A stretch of 64,000 nt of DNA, from the NCBI RefSeq assembly GCF_000531125.1, contig NZ_CBTK010000295.1, forward strand, positions 1 to 64,000. Direction: 5' to 3'. This stretch comes from Candidatus Contendobacter odensis Run_B_J11. GTDB taxonomy: Bacteria > Pseudomonadota > Gammaproteobacteria > Competibacterales > Competibacteraceae. Below are positions 36,792 to 45,790 of this stretch, piece after piece. Numbering within the stretch: position 1 is the first letter of the stretch; each line of letters opens with the position of its first letter. Made by a program: the position numbers and the translations under genes. The notes under the pieces were generated by a model. It was not told the origin of the DNA. It searched no databases and was given only the letters and a program-made list of their open reading frames with translations.

Positions 36792-36817
36792 CCCCTCTCC
36801 CCGATGCGGGCGAGGGG
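36792..36817 (+). repeat. GC-rich hairpin between aapJ and aapQ
   Basis: CCCCTC at 36792-36797 pairs with GAGGGG at 36812-36817, with further CCC/GGG pairing inside. The surrounding sequence is of the CCCTCACCCCAACCCCTCTCC dispersed-repeat type. Lying 20 bases after the aapJ stop it could stabilise the aapJ 3' end or reduce read-through. Its GAGGGG also stands seven bases before an in-frame ATG at 36825. Confidence 0.6.
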
Positions 36818-36857
36818 CGTTTTCATGCAGGATCTCACTCAAATTTCCGGGAACCCC

Positions 36858-38039
36858 ATGACCGAGTCGATCTCCACCCCGGTCAAGCCGCCGATCTGGA
36901 ATAACCCGCAAGTGCGGGCGATTGCGTTCCAGATCATCGCCCTCGTGGCCACCGTCGCCTTTGGGCTGTACATCTTCCAAAATACTCAGACTAATCTGCG
37001 CCAATTAGGCATTACCTCCGGCTTCGATTTTCTGTCTTCGCAATCCGGCTTCGGCATCGTCCAGAGCCTGATCCCCCACTCCGAGAGTTCCAGCTATGGT
37101 CGGGTGTTCTGGGTGGCGCTACTTAATACCCTGCTGGTGTCGGTGCTGGGCGTTATCTTCGCGACCCTGCTCGGTTTCATCATCGGCATCGCCCGGCTGT
37201 CCAAAAACTGGCTGATTTCCCGGCTGGCCTTGGCCTATATCGAGACTTTCCGCAATATCCCGCTGCTGCTACAAATTTTCTTCTGGTACTTCGCGGTGCT
37301 GCGGGCGATGCCGGCACCGCGCCAGAGCTTCAGTCTCGGTGAAGCCGCATTCCTGAACATTCGCGGTTTGTATCTGCCCGCGCCGCAATTCCAGCCTGGC
37401 TTTGGCTGGGTGCTGGTGGCGCTTGGAATCGCGGTAGTTTTGGTCATCCTCCTTTCACGCTGGGCGCATCAGCGGCAAATGGCGACCGGCCAGCAATTCC
37501 CGACTTTCCAGACCGTGCTGGCGCTACTGCTAGGTCTACCGCTGTTGATCTTTTGGCTGACCGGTTCACCGCTCAGTTGGCAATACCCGGCATTGCAGGG
37601 TTTCAACTTCCGGGGCGGCTGGGTGATCATCCCGGAAATGGCCTCGCTGCTGCTGGCCCTCTCGCTCTACACCGCTGCCTTCATCGCCGAAATTGTCCGC
37701 GCCGGAATTCAGGCAGTCAGCCACGGCCAGACCGAAGCCTCGTTTTCGCTCGGTATCAACTCCAGCAAAACCTTACGGCTGATCATCCTGCCGCAAGCGC
37801 TACGGGTCATCATCCCACCCCTGACCAACCAATACCTGAATCTGACCAAGAACTCGTCGCTGGCTGCCGCGATTGGTTATCCCGACCTGGTATCGACCTT
37901 TGCTGGCACCGTGCTGAACCAGACCGGGCAAGCAATTGAATGCATCGCGATTACCATGGCGGTTTACCTGACCATCAGCCTGTTGATCTCGCTGCTGATG
38001 AACCTGTACAACCGGCGGGTCGCCCTGGTGGAGCGTTGA
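36858..38039 (+). CDS. aapQ: General L-amino acid ABC transporter permease AapQ
   Basis: A 393-residue inner-membrane permease with about eight helices. The N-terminal part (ESSSYGRVFWVALLNTLLVS) is followed by the HisM/ArtQ-type core: ARLSKNWLISRLALAYIETFRNIPLLLQIFF, and AEIVRAGIQAVSHGQTEASFSLGI with the EAA loop and LRLIILPQALRVIIPPLTNQ. The large insertion between those parts is typical of AapQ/BztB. ATG 36858 is chosen as the conventional start; ATG 36825 would add 11 residues and has a GAGGGG motif, but that belongs to a dispersed repeat. It is followed after three bases by aapM. Confidence 0.92.
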   Translation: MTESISTPVKPPIWNNPQVRAIAFQIIALVATVAFGLYIFQNTQTNLRQLGITSGFDFLSSQSGFGIVQSLIPHSESSSYGRVFWVALLNTLLVSVLGVIFATLLGFIIGIARLSKNWLISRLALAYIETFRNIPLLLQIFFWYFAVLRAMPAPRQSFSLGEAAFLNIRGLYLPAPQFQPGFGWVLVALGIAVVLVILLSRWAHQRQMATGQQFPTFQTVLALLLGLPLLIFWLTGSPLSWQYPALQGFNFRGGWVIIPEMASLLLALSLYTAAFIAEIVRAGIQAVSHGQTEASFSLGINSSKTLRLIILPQALRVIIPPLTNQYLNLTKNSSLAAAIGYPDLVSTFAGTVLNQTGQAIECIAITMAVYLTISLLISLLMNLYNRRVALVER

Positions 38040-38042
38040 TAC

Positions 38043-39152
38043 ATGGCTGAAGCTCATATTCCCCATCCCGATCTGCCGCCGCCGGTCAGTACCATCGGCG
38101 TCATCGGCTGGCTGCGCCGCAATCTGTTCTCCTCGCCGCTCAATATCGTGCTGACGATCCTGGCGGTCTACCTGCTTTATACCGCCCTCCCGCCACTGCT
38201 GCGCTGGGTACTCTGGAATGCGCATTGGAGTGGCGATAACCGCGCTGACTGCCCGGCGGATGGCGGTGCCTGCTGGGTCTTCATCCGGGTTCACTTCGAG
38301 CAATTCATGTACGGTTTCTACCCGGATGATCAACGCTGGCGGGTGAAAACCGCTTTAGTCGTACTCATCCTGAGCGCCGCGCCGCTGTTCATTCGCAGCG
38401 TGCCCGGTAAAATCAAGATGCGGCTGGGATTAAGCCTGCTGGCAATTTATCCCGTGATTGCCTTCGTATTATTCAAAGGCGGCCTGTTGGGTCTGGCGAC
38501 GGTGGAAACCAGCAAATGGGGTGGATTGCTATTGACGCTGGTGATTGCCGGAGTGGGCATGACGGCGGCTCTGCCCTTGGGCGTATTGCTGGCGCTCGGT
38601 CGGCGCTCACAGATGCCGGCTATTCAAACCTTGTGCGTCACCTTCATCGAGTTCTGGCGCGGCGTCCCACTGATCACCGTACTTTTTATGTCCTCGGTGA
38701 TGTTGCCGCTGTTTATGCCCGCCGGAGTGAGCTTCGACAAGCTGTTGCGGGCGCTGATCGGGATTACCCTGTTTCAGGCCGCTTACATGGCTGAAGTGGT
38801 GCGCGGCGGTTTGCAGGCCATTCCCAAAGGCCAGATCGAAGCCGCTGCCGCGCTAGGATTGGGCTATTGGAAAACGATGGGGCTGATCGTTTTGCCGCAG
38901 GCGCTGAAACTGGTGATTCCCGGTATCGTCAACACCTTTATCGCTCTGTTCAAGGATACGTCGCTGGTCCTCATCATCGGCTTGTTCGATCTGATGAACA
39001 TTGTCCACAATGCCACAACCAATCCTGACTGGCTGGGCTTTTCCACCGAAGGCTATGTCTTCACTGCCGCAGTGTACTGGCTGTTCTGTTTCAGCATGTC
39101 GCGCTACAGCCACAGTCTGGAAAAACGCCTGCATACCGGCCATAAACGCTAG
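38043..39152 (+). CDS. aapM: General L-amino acid ABC transporter permease AapM
   Basis: A 369-residue permease, partner of AapQ. A hydrophobic N-terminal half ([20 protein letters not shown], and the Cys-containing [20 protein letters not shown]) precedes the conserved permease core: [41 protein letters not shown], then [29 protein letters not shown] with the EAA motif and [32 protein letters not shown] is a common AapM/BztC signature. The gene begins three bases after the aapQ stop and ends 13 bases before aapP. Confidence 0.94.
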   Translation: MAEAHIPHPDLPPPVSTIGVIGWLRRNLFSSPLNIVLTILAVYLLYTALPPLLRWVLWNAHWSGDNRADCPADGGACWVFIRVHFEQFMYGFYPDDQRWRVKTALVVLILSAAPLFIRSVPGKIKMRLGLSLLAIYPVIAFVLFKGGLLGLATVETSKWGGLLLTLVIAGVGMTAALPLGVLLALGRRSQMPAIQTLCVTFIEFWRGVPLITVLFMSSVMLPLFMPAGVSFDKLLRALIGITLFQAAYMAEVVRGGLQAIPKGQIEAAAALGLGYWKTMGLIVLPQALKLVIPGIVNTFIALFKDTSLVLIIGLFDLMNIVHNATTNPDWLGFSTEGYVFTAAVYWLFCFSMSRYSHSLEKRLHTGHKR

Positions 39153-39165
39153 AGGAAATCTTGTC

Positions 39166-39945
39166 ATGCCCGATTCGTTATCGACTCCTGCCCATAAGCC
39201 GCTGTCCAATGAGATCATGATCCAGATGGAAGGGGTCCATAAATGGTATGGCGCATTCCACGTTCTCAAAAATATCAATCTGACCGTCCAGAAAGGCGAG
39301 CGCATTGTTATTTGCGGCCCCTCCGGTTCCGGTAAATCTACGACCATCCGCTGTATTAACCGGCTGGAAGAATACCAGAGCGGTCGGATTGTGGTCAGTG
39401 GGCAGGAATTAAGTAACGATGTAAAACAGATTGAGCAAATCCGTCGCGAGGTCGGCATGGTATTCCAGCACTTCAATCTGTTCCCGCATCTGACGGTATT
39501 AGAGAACTGCGCACTGGCGCCGATTTGGGTGCGCAAGCTGCCGCGCAAACAGGCTGAAGCGATGGCGATGCAATACCTGGAGCGGGTCAAGATTCCTGAA
39601 CAGGCGCGCAAATATCCGGGGCAACTCTCCGGCGGTCAGCAACAGCGGGTCGCTATTGCTCGCAGCCTGTGCATGAATCCCAAGATCATGCTGTTCGACG
39701 AACCCACTTCAGCGCTGGACCCGGAGATGATCAAGGAAGTGCTGGATACCATGGTGACACTGGCCGAAGACGGTATGACCATGATCTGCGTGACTCACGA
39801 GATGGGTTTCGCCAAAACCGTTGCTCATCGAGTCATCTTCATGGACAGCGGCGAAATCATTGAGGAGAAACCGCCAGAGCAGTTTTTCACTAACCCCGAA
39901 TCCGAGCGTACCAAGCTGTTTTTGAGCCAGATATTGCATCATTAG
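39166..39945 (+). CDS. aapP: General L-amino acid ABC transporter ATP-binding protein AapP
   Basis: A 259-residue ABC ATPase of the polar amino-acid class. Walker A is [19 protein letters not shown], the Q-loop is [21 protein letters not shown], the signature [15 protein letters not shown], Walker [16 protein letters not shown] and the H-loop [20 protein letters not shown]. The phrase [19 protein letters not shown] is AapP-like. ATG 39166 has AGAGGA about nine bases upstream; an upstream open stretch is shared with the aapM 3' end and is not used. With it the four-gene transporter is complete. Confidence 0.96.
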   Translation: MPDSLSTPAHKPLSNEIMIQMEGVHKWYGAFHVLKNINLTVQKGERIVICGPSGSGKSTTIRCINRLEEYQSGRIVVSGQELSNDVKQIEQIRREVGMVFQHFNLFPHLTVLENCALAPIWVRKLPRKQAEAMAMQYLERVKIPEQARKYPGQLSGGQQQRVAIARSLCMNPKIMLFDEPTSALDPEMIKEVLDTMVTLAEDGMTMICVTHEMGFAKTVAHRVIFMDSGEIIEEKPPEQFFTNPESERTKLFLSQILHH

Positions 39946-39977
39946 AGGTAAGCCGAAACCAATTGCGCTTTCGTTCG

Positions 39978-40739
39978 CTAACCGGCCAGCATCTCGCCCA
40001 AGGTGCGGGTCAACAGTCGCAAATCCGATTCCCGCGATAAGGTATGTTCACCATCCTTGACCAGAATCAGCCGGGTATCAGGACTGCTGAGTTTCTCCGC
40101 TACCTGTACACTGATCCGCCACGGCACATCGGCGTCGCCCATCCCATGAATCAACCGCACCGGACAACGGATCGGCAGTTCCGGTCGGTTCAGCAACTGG
40201 TGCTGCTTCGCTTCTTCAATCAGGTTCAGGGCAATGATGTAGGGTTCGCCATACGACGACGGCAACGTGATCACTCGGTCGCGCTGCAAGCGATCCCGCA
40301 ACCGGTCGTCAAGCCGCTCCCACAACAGATAGTCAGTGAAGTCAGCGGCGCAGGCCAAACCCAGCAGACCGGCGATCCGCTCCGGGCGCGCCAGCGCGAC
40401 CAGCAGCATCAGCCATGCGCCCATTGAGGAACCCACCAGCAGTTGCGGCCCTTCGGTCAACCGATCCAGCACGGTGATGGCCTCCGCCGCCCAGCCGCCG
40501 ATGGTTCCCTCCGCAAATTGGCCACTGGACGCGCCGTGACCAGAATAGTCGAAGCGCACGAAGGCTTGGCCGCGTTTCTGGCACCACTGTTCCAGCGTGG
40601 TTGCCTTGATCCCGGTCATGTCCGAGGTGAAACCGCCAAGGAACATCACGCCCGGCCCGATGCCCGGATTGCGGTGATAGGCGAGGCTGACGCCATTGGC
40701 GAGCGCCATTCGTTCGGGGCGGGCGGTGAACAGGCTCAT
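39978..40739 (-). CDS. Alpha/beta hydrolase (ABHD10-like)
   Basis: The 253-residue protein has the alpha/beta-hydrolase triad: nucleophile elbow LVGSSMGAWLMLL (Ser about 105), Asp in IHGMGDADVPWRIS and His in VKDGEHTLSRESDL. MFLGGFTSDMTGIKATTLEQ and FVRFDYSGHGASSGQF are shared with proteins related to ABHD10, a mitochondrial thioesterase that removes S-acyl groups, so a thioesterase or carboxylesterase role is plausible. There is no signal peptide. ATG 40739 overlaps the cobB stop (ATGA), so it is the second gene of a cobB operon; an acyl-cleaving pair is an attractive but unproved idea. Confidence 0.85.
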   Translation of the reverse strand: MSLFTARPERMALANGVSLAYHRNPGIGPGVMFLGGFTSDMTGIKATTLEQWCQKRGQAFVRFDYSGHGASSGQFAEGTIGGWAAEAITVLDRLTEGPQLLVGSSMGAWLMLLVALARPERIAGLLGLACAADFTDYLLWERLDDRLRDRLQRDRVITLPSSYGEPYIIALNLIEEAKQHQLLNRPELPIRCPVRLIHGMGDADVPWRISVQVAEKLSSPDTRLILVKDGEHTLSRESDLRLLTRTLGEMLAG

Positions 40740-41515
40740 AAGCGGCACTCGCTGATCCCGACGGCGTCGCCCCATACCTGTTCGACCAAGCGGGGCAGAA
40801 TCACCCCGGCGGGTCCGTTCAAGCTAAAGGTAACCTGCGGGCTAAGCGGGGTCGGTTGCGGATTGATTTCCACCACGGTCGCCCCGGCGGCCAGCGCGGT
40901 GAAGGGCAAATTAGCGGCGGGATAGACCAAAGCCGACGTGCCGATGCTGAAGAAAATTTCAGCGGTTACCGCCGCCTGTTCCGCTACCCGCAACGCACTC
41001 GCCGCTAGACTTTCTCCAAACCAGACCACATCGGGCCGTAACAAACTGCCGCAGTGTGGACAGCGTGGCGGGATGTTGGCGCTCTCCGGCCAATTTTCTA
41101 CTGGACGGTCCTCGGCAAAGCACTTGACCCGGAACAGGTTGCCGTGCAATTCCACCACCTGCTGGCTACCGGCCCGGCGGTGCAGACCATCCACGTTTTG
41201 CGTGATCAAGGCAACCTCAGCAATCCGGCGTTCCATCTCCACCAGAGCGTAATGACCGGCATTCGGCTCAGCCTGCCGCACCCGCTCCTGCCGCCAGGCG
41301 TACCATTCCCAAACCAGCCTGGGATTGCGCCGAAAAGCTTCCGGCGTCGCCAGCTCTTCCGGGTTGTAGCGCGCCCACAGCCCGGTCTGCGCTTCGCGAA
41401 AAGTCGGTACGCCGCTCTCGGCGGAAATACCGGCGCCAGTTAATACAGCGACCCGGCGGGCGGTGCGCAACCGGGTGACAAGATCAGTGGGAATCAGGAG
41501 TGGGTTCATAACCAT
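40736..41515 (-). CDS. cobB: NAD-dependent protein deacylase, class III sirtuin
   Basis: CobB removes acyl groups from lysines using NAD. The 259-residue protein has the NAD-binding GAGISAESGVPTFR, TQNVDGLHRRAG and catalytic His124 in VELHGNLF. Tyr72 and Arg75 in WYAWRQER form the Tyr-x-x-Arg pair of desuccinylating and demalonylating sirtuins. The zinc region keeps only three of the usual four Cys (Cys132, Cys152, Cys155 in RCPHCG); Glu135 sits where the second Cys would be. ATG 41515 is used; ATG 41509 is equally possible. The start lies only six bases from the end of a MITE-like element (41521-41695), so promoter and ribosome-binding sequence must come largely from that element; TATAAT overlaps the start codon. 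Confidence 0.93.
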   Translation of the reverse strand: MVMNPLLIPTDLVTRLRTARRVAVLTGAGISAESGVPTFREAQTGLWARYNPEELATPEAFRRNPRLVWEWYAWRQERVRQAEPNAGHYALVEMERRIAEVALITQNVDGLHRRAGSQQVVELHGNLFRVKCFAEDRPVENWPESANIPPRCPHCGSLLRPDVVWFGESLAASALRVAEQAAVTAEIFFSIGTSALVYPAANLPFTALAAGATVVEINPQPTPLSPQVTFSLNGPAGVILPRLVEQVWGDAVGISECRL

Positions 41516-41520
41516 TATAT

Positions 41521-41695
41521 GGTTCTTCGAGGATTCTTATGGAAACCAGTGTTTTATGCCACAAAAATGTGTCTAATAGTTGGAGATTCTTAAGCAACCG
41601 ATTGATTTACAAAGGTGCATACCGAGCCACTAGCCGTCTTGGCAGGCCCAGACCGGCCTCTCAAGGCCGGCTCCACAAGAATCCTCGAAGAACCA
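41521..41695. mobile_element. MITE-like element with 23-bp terminal inverted repeats
   Basis: The left end (41521-41543, beginning TGGTTCTTCGAGGATTCTT) and the right end (41673-41695) are inverted copies with 22 of 23 bases matching. The 175-base interior has no gene; near the right end CCGGCC (41653-41658) and GGCCGG (41665-41670) form a hairpin. A non-autonomous transposon of the MITE type is the simplest reading. I could not identify a target-site duplication. Together with the palindromic repeat at 41732-41845 it accounts for most of the 334-base gap between cobB and the next gene; bases 41696-41731 show nothing I can name. Confidence 0.7.
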
Positions 41696-41731
41696 ATTTT
41701 TTCTTAATAGCTGAACAATGTCAGTTTTAAC

Positions 41732-41845
41732 CAGGACTTTCGCTAATAAACCTTGCGTCGTCATACCCGTGAAAACGGGTATCCAGTTTTTCAGCGGGTT
41801 ACTGGATTCCTGCTGACGCGGGAATGACGGAAAGCGAAAGTCCTG
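41732..41845. repeat. Long palindromic dispersed repeat, best copy
   Basis: CAGGACTTTCGCT (41732-41744) and AGCGAAAGTCCTG (41833-41845) are exact inverted copies. Inside are the hairpin ACCCGTGAAAACGGGT and two further arms ending in CCCGCGTCA-type sequence. It shares its core with the repeats at 8.7, 17.1 and 18.4 kb. The lytic transglycosylase stop codon is five bases from its end. Confidence 0.8.
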
Positions 41846-41849
41846 TTAA

Positions 41850-42821
41850 CTAAGGCTTGCGGGCTGTGGTTATCAGCAGCGAGGACGGCGCTGACGGAGT
41901 GACCACCGGTGAGGCTAACGCAGACACAAACGGTGGTCGGTTTAGAACCGCCGGTCGGGTCACCGCCGCTACCGGAGGGTGCGCCAGTTGACCGTAAACG
42001 CGGGTGATTTTTTCGACATAGGCCCGGGTTTCCGCATAAGGCGGAACGCCACCATGACGAACCACTGCGCCCTCACCGGCGTTGTAACCAGCCAAGGTCA
42101 GGCGGACATCACCCTGGAAATACGCCAGCAACCAGCGTAGATACGCCATGCCGCCTTGCAGATTCTGCACCGGATCATAGGGATTCTGCACCCCGAAGCG
42201 TTCGGCAGTCGCGGGAATCAACTGCATCAGCCCTTGGGCATCCTTGGGTGAGCGGGCCTGATCGTTAAAGCTGGATTCAGCCTCGATCACTGCCAGCACC
42301 AGCGCCGGCTGCAAACCATAACTCGGGGCGATCCGGTTCACCAGCGCCTCAACTTTGGCCCGTTCCGGCGAGAAGGGTCTCGACCGGGAGGCGAACTGTT
42401 GCAGCGGCGGTTTGGGCGTCGGGTCCACCGGTTCGACGCAATTCGCTGGCTTGATTTTGGCCGGATCGTCCAGTCGAGCCAACATCCGCTGGGCGAGCGC
42501 ATCACCCTTCGCCGCCGCCAACCGGAACCAGGCCGCCGCCTGAACATCATCCCGTGCCACGCCGCGACCGTTGGCATAGATCCAGCCCAGTTGATACTGC
42601 GCCAAGGCGTGACCCCGCCGGGCAGCGGCGCAATACAACTGCATCGCCCGGCCATAATCCTGCGGCAAGCCCTCGCCGTGCTCGTAGCGCGTTGCCCATT
42701 CCACTTGCACGGTCGGGGTCTCCCGGATCAGTTTGAGCCAATCGGGTGCAATACCCGCTACCGACCCGCTGACCCCGCAAGCGGTGAGTAACCAGAATCC
42801 AATACAGTTTCGTACTCTCAT
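41850..42821 (-). CDS. Sel1-repeat lytic transglycosylase, probable lipoprotein
   Basis: A 323-residue envelope protein. The N-terminus has a hydrophobic stretch ending in LTAC (Cys15), a plausible lipobox. Two Sel1-like repeats follow (about 40-115; YEHGEGLPQDYGRAMQLYCA and YANGRGVARDDVQAAAWFRL). A soluble lytic transglycosylase domain (about 150-285) has the catalytic Glu in LVLAVIEAESSFND, GLMQLIPATAERFGV and LAGYNAGEGAVVRHGGVPPY. Such enzymes cut peptidoglycan glycan strands, often at sites of machinery assembly; Sel1 repeats mediate protein contacts. The last 40 residues are Pro/Ala/Val-rich and low complexity. It stands alone. Confidence 0.9.
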   Translation of the reverse strand: MRVRNCIGFWLLTACGVSGSVAGIAPDWLKLIRETPTVQVEWATRYEHGEGLPQDYGRAMQLYCAAARRGHALAQYQLGWIYANGRGVARDDVQAAAWFRLAAAKGDALAQRMLARLDDPAKIKPANCVEPVDPTPKPPLQQFASRSRPFSPERAKVEALVNRIAPSYGLQPALVLAVIEAESSFNDQARSPKDAQGLMQLIPATAERFGVQNPYDPVQNLQGGMAYLRWLLAYFQGDVRLTLAGYNAGEGAVVRHGGVPPYAETRAYVEKITRVYGQLAHPPVAAVTRPAVLNRPPFVSALASPVVTPSAPSSLLITTARKP

Positions 42822-43076
42822 CCAATCAGTTTCCTGTAGTACCGTTGTTGTCCTGTCCGCATCCTAGGCAATTTTGGTTCCAGCCGCTAACCGACGCTCC
42901 AAATTCTTGTAGGGCGAAGCCAAACCGGAACTTCCACGCTGTGCGGCGAGCTTTGCAAAAAAATGACAACGCCAACATGAGAAACCCCTACCTGTCCTGT
43001 AAACTTTCCCAGTTCGTACCGGATCGTTTGACTTAAAAATTATACCGTACCGAATCCTAGCGACAGGAGGCCATAA

Positions 43077-45119
43077 ATGAGTCACACCACCGAATCCATC
43101 CGCAATATCGTTCTGGCTGGACATGGCGCGGCTGGAAAAACCACCTTGGTGGAATCCATCCTTTACCATGCTGGCAAGCTCCCCGCACCCGGCGCCGTGG
43201 AAAAAGGCAATACCGTTTGCGATTTTGATCCGCAGGAAAAAGCGCATCAGCACTCGCTGGATGCTGCTCTGGCAAATCTCGATTACAACGGTATCCACAT
43301 CAATCTCATCGACACCCCCGGCTTTCCCGATTTCATCGGCCAGGCGATTGCTGCCTTGCCGGCGGTGGAGACGGTGGCGGTAGTCATCAACGCCCAAACC
43401 GGCATCGAGGCGATCACCCAGCGGATGATGGACCGCGCCGCTGAGCGCGGGCAATGCCGGATGATCATCGTTAACAAGATCGATGCCGAGAACGTCAATC
43501 TGCCTGCTCTGCTAAACCAGATTCAGGACACCTTCGGCAAGGAATGTCTGCCGATCAATCTGCCGGCCAATAACAACACCCGGGTGGTGGACTGCTTCTT
43601 TAATCCCGCTGGAGAAAGCGATTTTTCCAGCGTCGCCGCCACCCACTCCGCTTTGATTGATCAAGTGGTTGAAGTGGATGAAGAGTTGATGGCGCTGTAT
43701 CTGGAACAGGGTGAAGACCTCCAACCGGAACAATTGCACGCGCCGTTTGAGAAGGCGCTGCGTGAGGGTCACCTGATTCCGATCTGCTTCGTTTCTGCCC
43801 GTTCTGGGGTGGGTATCAAGGAATTGCTGGATATTTTTGTCCGGTTGCTACCCAACCCTATCGAGGGCAATCCCGAACCTTTTTTGAAGAGTACGGGGGC
43901 AACAACCGAGAGACTGTACGCGATTCCCGACCCGCTGCAACATGTGGTGGCGCATGTGTTCAAGGTGCTGATTGACCCGTTCATCGGCAAACTCGGCATT
44001 TTCCGTATTCACCAGGGCACGATCACCAAGGACAGCTCGCTCTTCATCGGCGACGGCCGCAAACCGTTCAAGGTCAGCCACCTGTTCCAGATCCACGGCA
44101 AGGAACATCCCGAAGTAGCGGTTGGCGTCCCCGGTGACCTGTGTGCCGTAGCCAAGGTGGATGAAATCCATCACAACATGGTGTTGCATGATTCCCACGA
44201 TGAAGATCAGATTCACCTGCGCCCGCTGATTTTCCCGACCCCACTGTTCGGCCTGGCGATCCGTGCCGCCACCCGGGGCGATGAACAGAAACTGTCGGAT
44301 ACCCTGCACAAACTGCTGGAGGAAGACCCCTGTCTAGCGCTGGAACACAACACTCATACCAAGGAAACCGTGCTGCGCGGCCTGAGCGATCTGCACTTGC
44401 GCATCACCCTGGAAAAGATGCAGCAACGCTACAACCTGCAAGTCGAAACCAAACCGCCCAAGATCGCTTATAAGGAAACCATCGGCCAGCCCGCCGAGGG
44501 CCATCACCGCCACAAAAAGCAAACCGGTGGCGCGGGTCAGTTCGGCGAGGTGTACTTGCGCATCGAACCGCTGCCACGCGACGCCGGCTTCGAGTTCGTC
44601 AGCGAAGTGGTGGGCGGCACTATCCCGACTTCCTTCCTGCCCGCTGTGGAAAAAGGTATCCGCGAAGCCCTGCACGAAGGCATCATCGCCGGCTATCCAG
44701 TACAGGATGTGCGCGCTATCGCCACCGACGGCAAATACCATCCGGTGGATTCCAAGGAAATCGCCTTTATTACTGCCGGACGCGAGGCTTTTCTGGATGC
44801 CGTCAGCAAAGCCAAACCCATCGTTCTGGAACCGATCATCAATCTGGAAGTGCGGGCGCCCGCCGACTGCGTAGGCGCAATCACCGGCGATTTGTCCAGC
44901 CGGCGCGGTCGTATCGTGGGTACGGACGCTGGATCGCAGGGCATGAGCATCATCAGTGCGCAGGTTCCCCAAGCGGAATTGGAAGGCTATGAGTCACAGT
45001 TGAAATCCATGACCGGTGGCCTGGGCTCATACAACATTGAGTTGAGTCATTACGATCCGGTGCCCAGCGACATCCAGCAAAAGCTGCACACCGCGTACAA
45101 GAAGCAGTTGGAAAGTTAA
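43077..45119 (+). CDS. Elongation factor G-like GTPase (EF-G paralogue)
   Basis: The 680-residue protein has all EF-G domains: GTPase (1-265) with G1 GHGAAGKTTL, G3 DTPGFPDF and G4 NKID (133-136), domain II (about 290-380), III, IV (GGAGQFGEVYLRIEPLPRDA through AFLDAVSKAKPIVLEP) and V (INLEVRAPADCVGAITGDLS). In translocating EF-G the G3 motif is DTPGHVDF, where His activates water; here it is Phe83. This and its reduced length (E. coli FusA 704) place it with accessory EF-G-like proteins rather than the main translocase. The str operon context (rpsL, rpsG, tuf) is absent. AGGAGG lies about seven bases before ATG 43077. Its role is unknown. Confidence 0.9.
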   Translation: MSHTTESIRNIVLAGHGAAGKTTLVESILYHAGKLPAPGAVEKGNTVCDFDPQEKAHQHSLDAALANLDYNGIHINLIDTPGFPDFIGQAIAALPAVETVAVVINAQTGIEAITQRMMDRAAERGQCRMIIVNKIDAENVNLPALLNQIQDTFGKECLPINLPANNNTRVVDCFFNPAGESDFSSVAATHSALIDQVVEVDEELMALYLEQGEDLQPEQLHAPFEKALREGHLIPICFVSARSGVGIKELLDIFVRLLPNPIEGNPEPFLKSTGATTERLYAIPDPLQHVVAHVFKVLIDPFIGKLGIFRIHQGTITKDSSLFIGDGRKPFKVSHLFQIHGKEHPEVAVGVPGDLCAVAKVDEIHHNMVLHDSHDEDQIHLRPLIFPTPLFGLAIRAATRGDEQKLSDTLHKLLEEDPCLALEHNTHTKETVLRGLSDLHLRITLEKMQQRYNLQVETKPPKIAYKETIGQPAEGHHRHKKQTGGAGQFGEVYLRIEPLPRDAGFEFVSEVVGGTIPTSFLPAVEKGIREALHEGIIAGYPVQDVRAIATDGKYHPVDSKEIAFITAGREAFLDAVSKAKPIVLEPIINLEVRAPADCVGAITGDLSSRRGRIVGTDAGSQGMSIISAQVPQAELEGYESQLKSMTGGLGSYNIELSHYDPVPSDIQQKLHTAYKKQLES

Positions 45120-45248
45120 TCAGCCGTCCAAGACGTCCCTCGCCCGCCTCCGGGAGGGGGGCTAAGGGCGATTATTCAATGCCAGCGCAGCAAAAACCCA
45201 GTGACCAACCGGGTTACAAACTTTGTACATTAACTTTGCATTTTATGC

Positions 45249-45276
45249 TTGACTTTACTGAAATTCCTTGTATAAA
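45249..45276 (+). promoter_or_regulatory. Sigma-70-type promoter for the small membrane protein gene
   Basis: TTGACT (45249-45254) and TATAAA (45271-45276) are separated by 16 bases in a distinctly AT-rich stretch 58 bases upstream of ATG 45334. This is one of the closest matches to the consensus in the window. Confidence 0.65.
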
Positions 45277-45333
45277 TTTACTTAAAAGCTGTACAAAACT
45301 TAATTTTTCCACTCGTATCGCCCGAGGTGAGTC

Positions 45334-45711
45334 ATGCGTAACACCCTCCGCAACCTCAGAAACTTTATTCCCTACCTGCTGACTGCCTCCTTGTTCACTA
45401 TCGCCGGTGTGCTGCTGGTGGGTTTGCTGTATTACCCCCTGCCTTCGGCCAGCACCACCCATGCCACCGAAAGTGTCGCCACCACGGACCAAGCATACTG
45501 GCGGTCCCACGCCGAAAATATGCTGGCGGCGATGCTGGCTGATGCGGTGCGCCAGCTTCAAGCGGAACGGCAAACTCAGACCCATAACCCACGCTCTCCC
45601 CATGGGAATAGCGCCCCATCCGGGGAATTACCTGCCGGACTACGGGTAGCGCCGCTAATAATCATCGAAAACGGTGGCGATCCCAGCCGTCCCGTTCTAA
45701 TCCGACTCTAG
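45334..45711 (+). CDS. Small single-pass membrane protein, unknown function
   Basis: The 125-residue protein is not one I recognise. Residues about 12-36 (FIPYLLTASLFTIAGVLLVG) form one membrane helix, with a positively charged N-terminus (MRNTLRNLRN) on the inside. The rest is probably periplasmic: a helical stretch (50-85), a Pro/Ser/Gly-rich link that may include a repeat fragment (NPRSPHGNSAPSG) and a hydrophobic tail (APLIIIENGGDPSRPVLIRL). A good promoter at 45249-45276 and GAGGTG seven bases before the ATG argue it is really expressed. It stands alone between the EF-G paralogue and a convergent macrodomain gene. Confidence 0.65.
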   Translation: MRNTLRNLRNFIPYLLTASLFTIAGVLLVGLLYYPLPSASTTHATESVATTDQAYWRSHAENMLAAMLADAVRQLQAERQTQTHNPRSPHGNSAPSGELPAGLRVAPLIIIENGGDPSRPVLIRL

Positions 45712-45790
45712 CGCTCTCGCTTTCGCCAACAACAGCAATCGGTGAACTGAGCCTCGCTCCAGCATACTGGATGCGAGGTTTGCCGATTTT

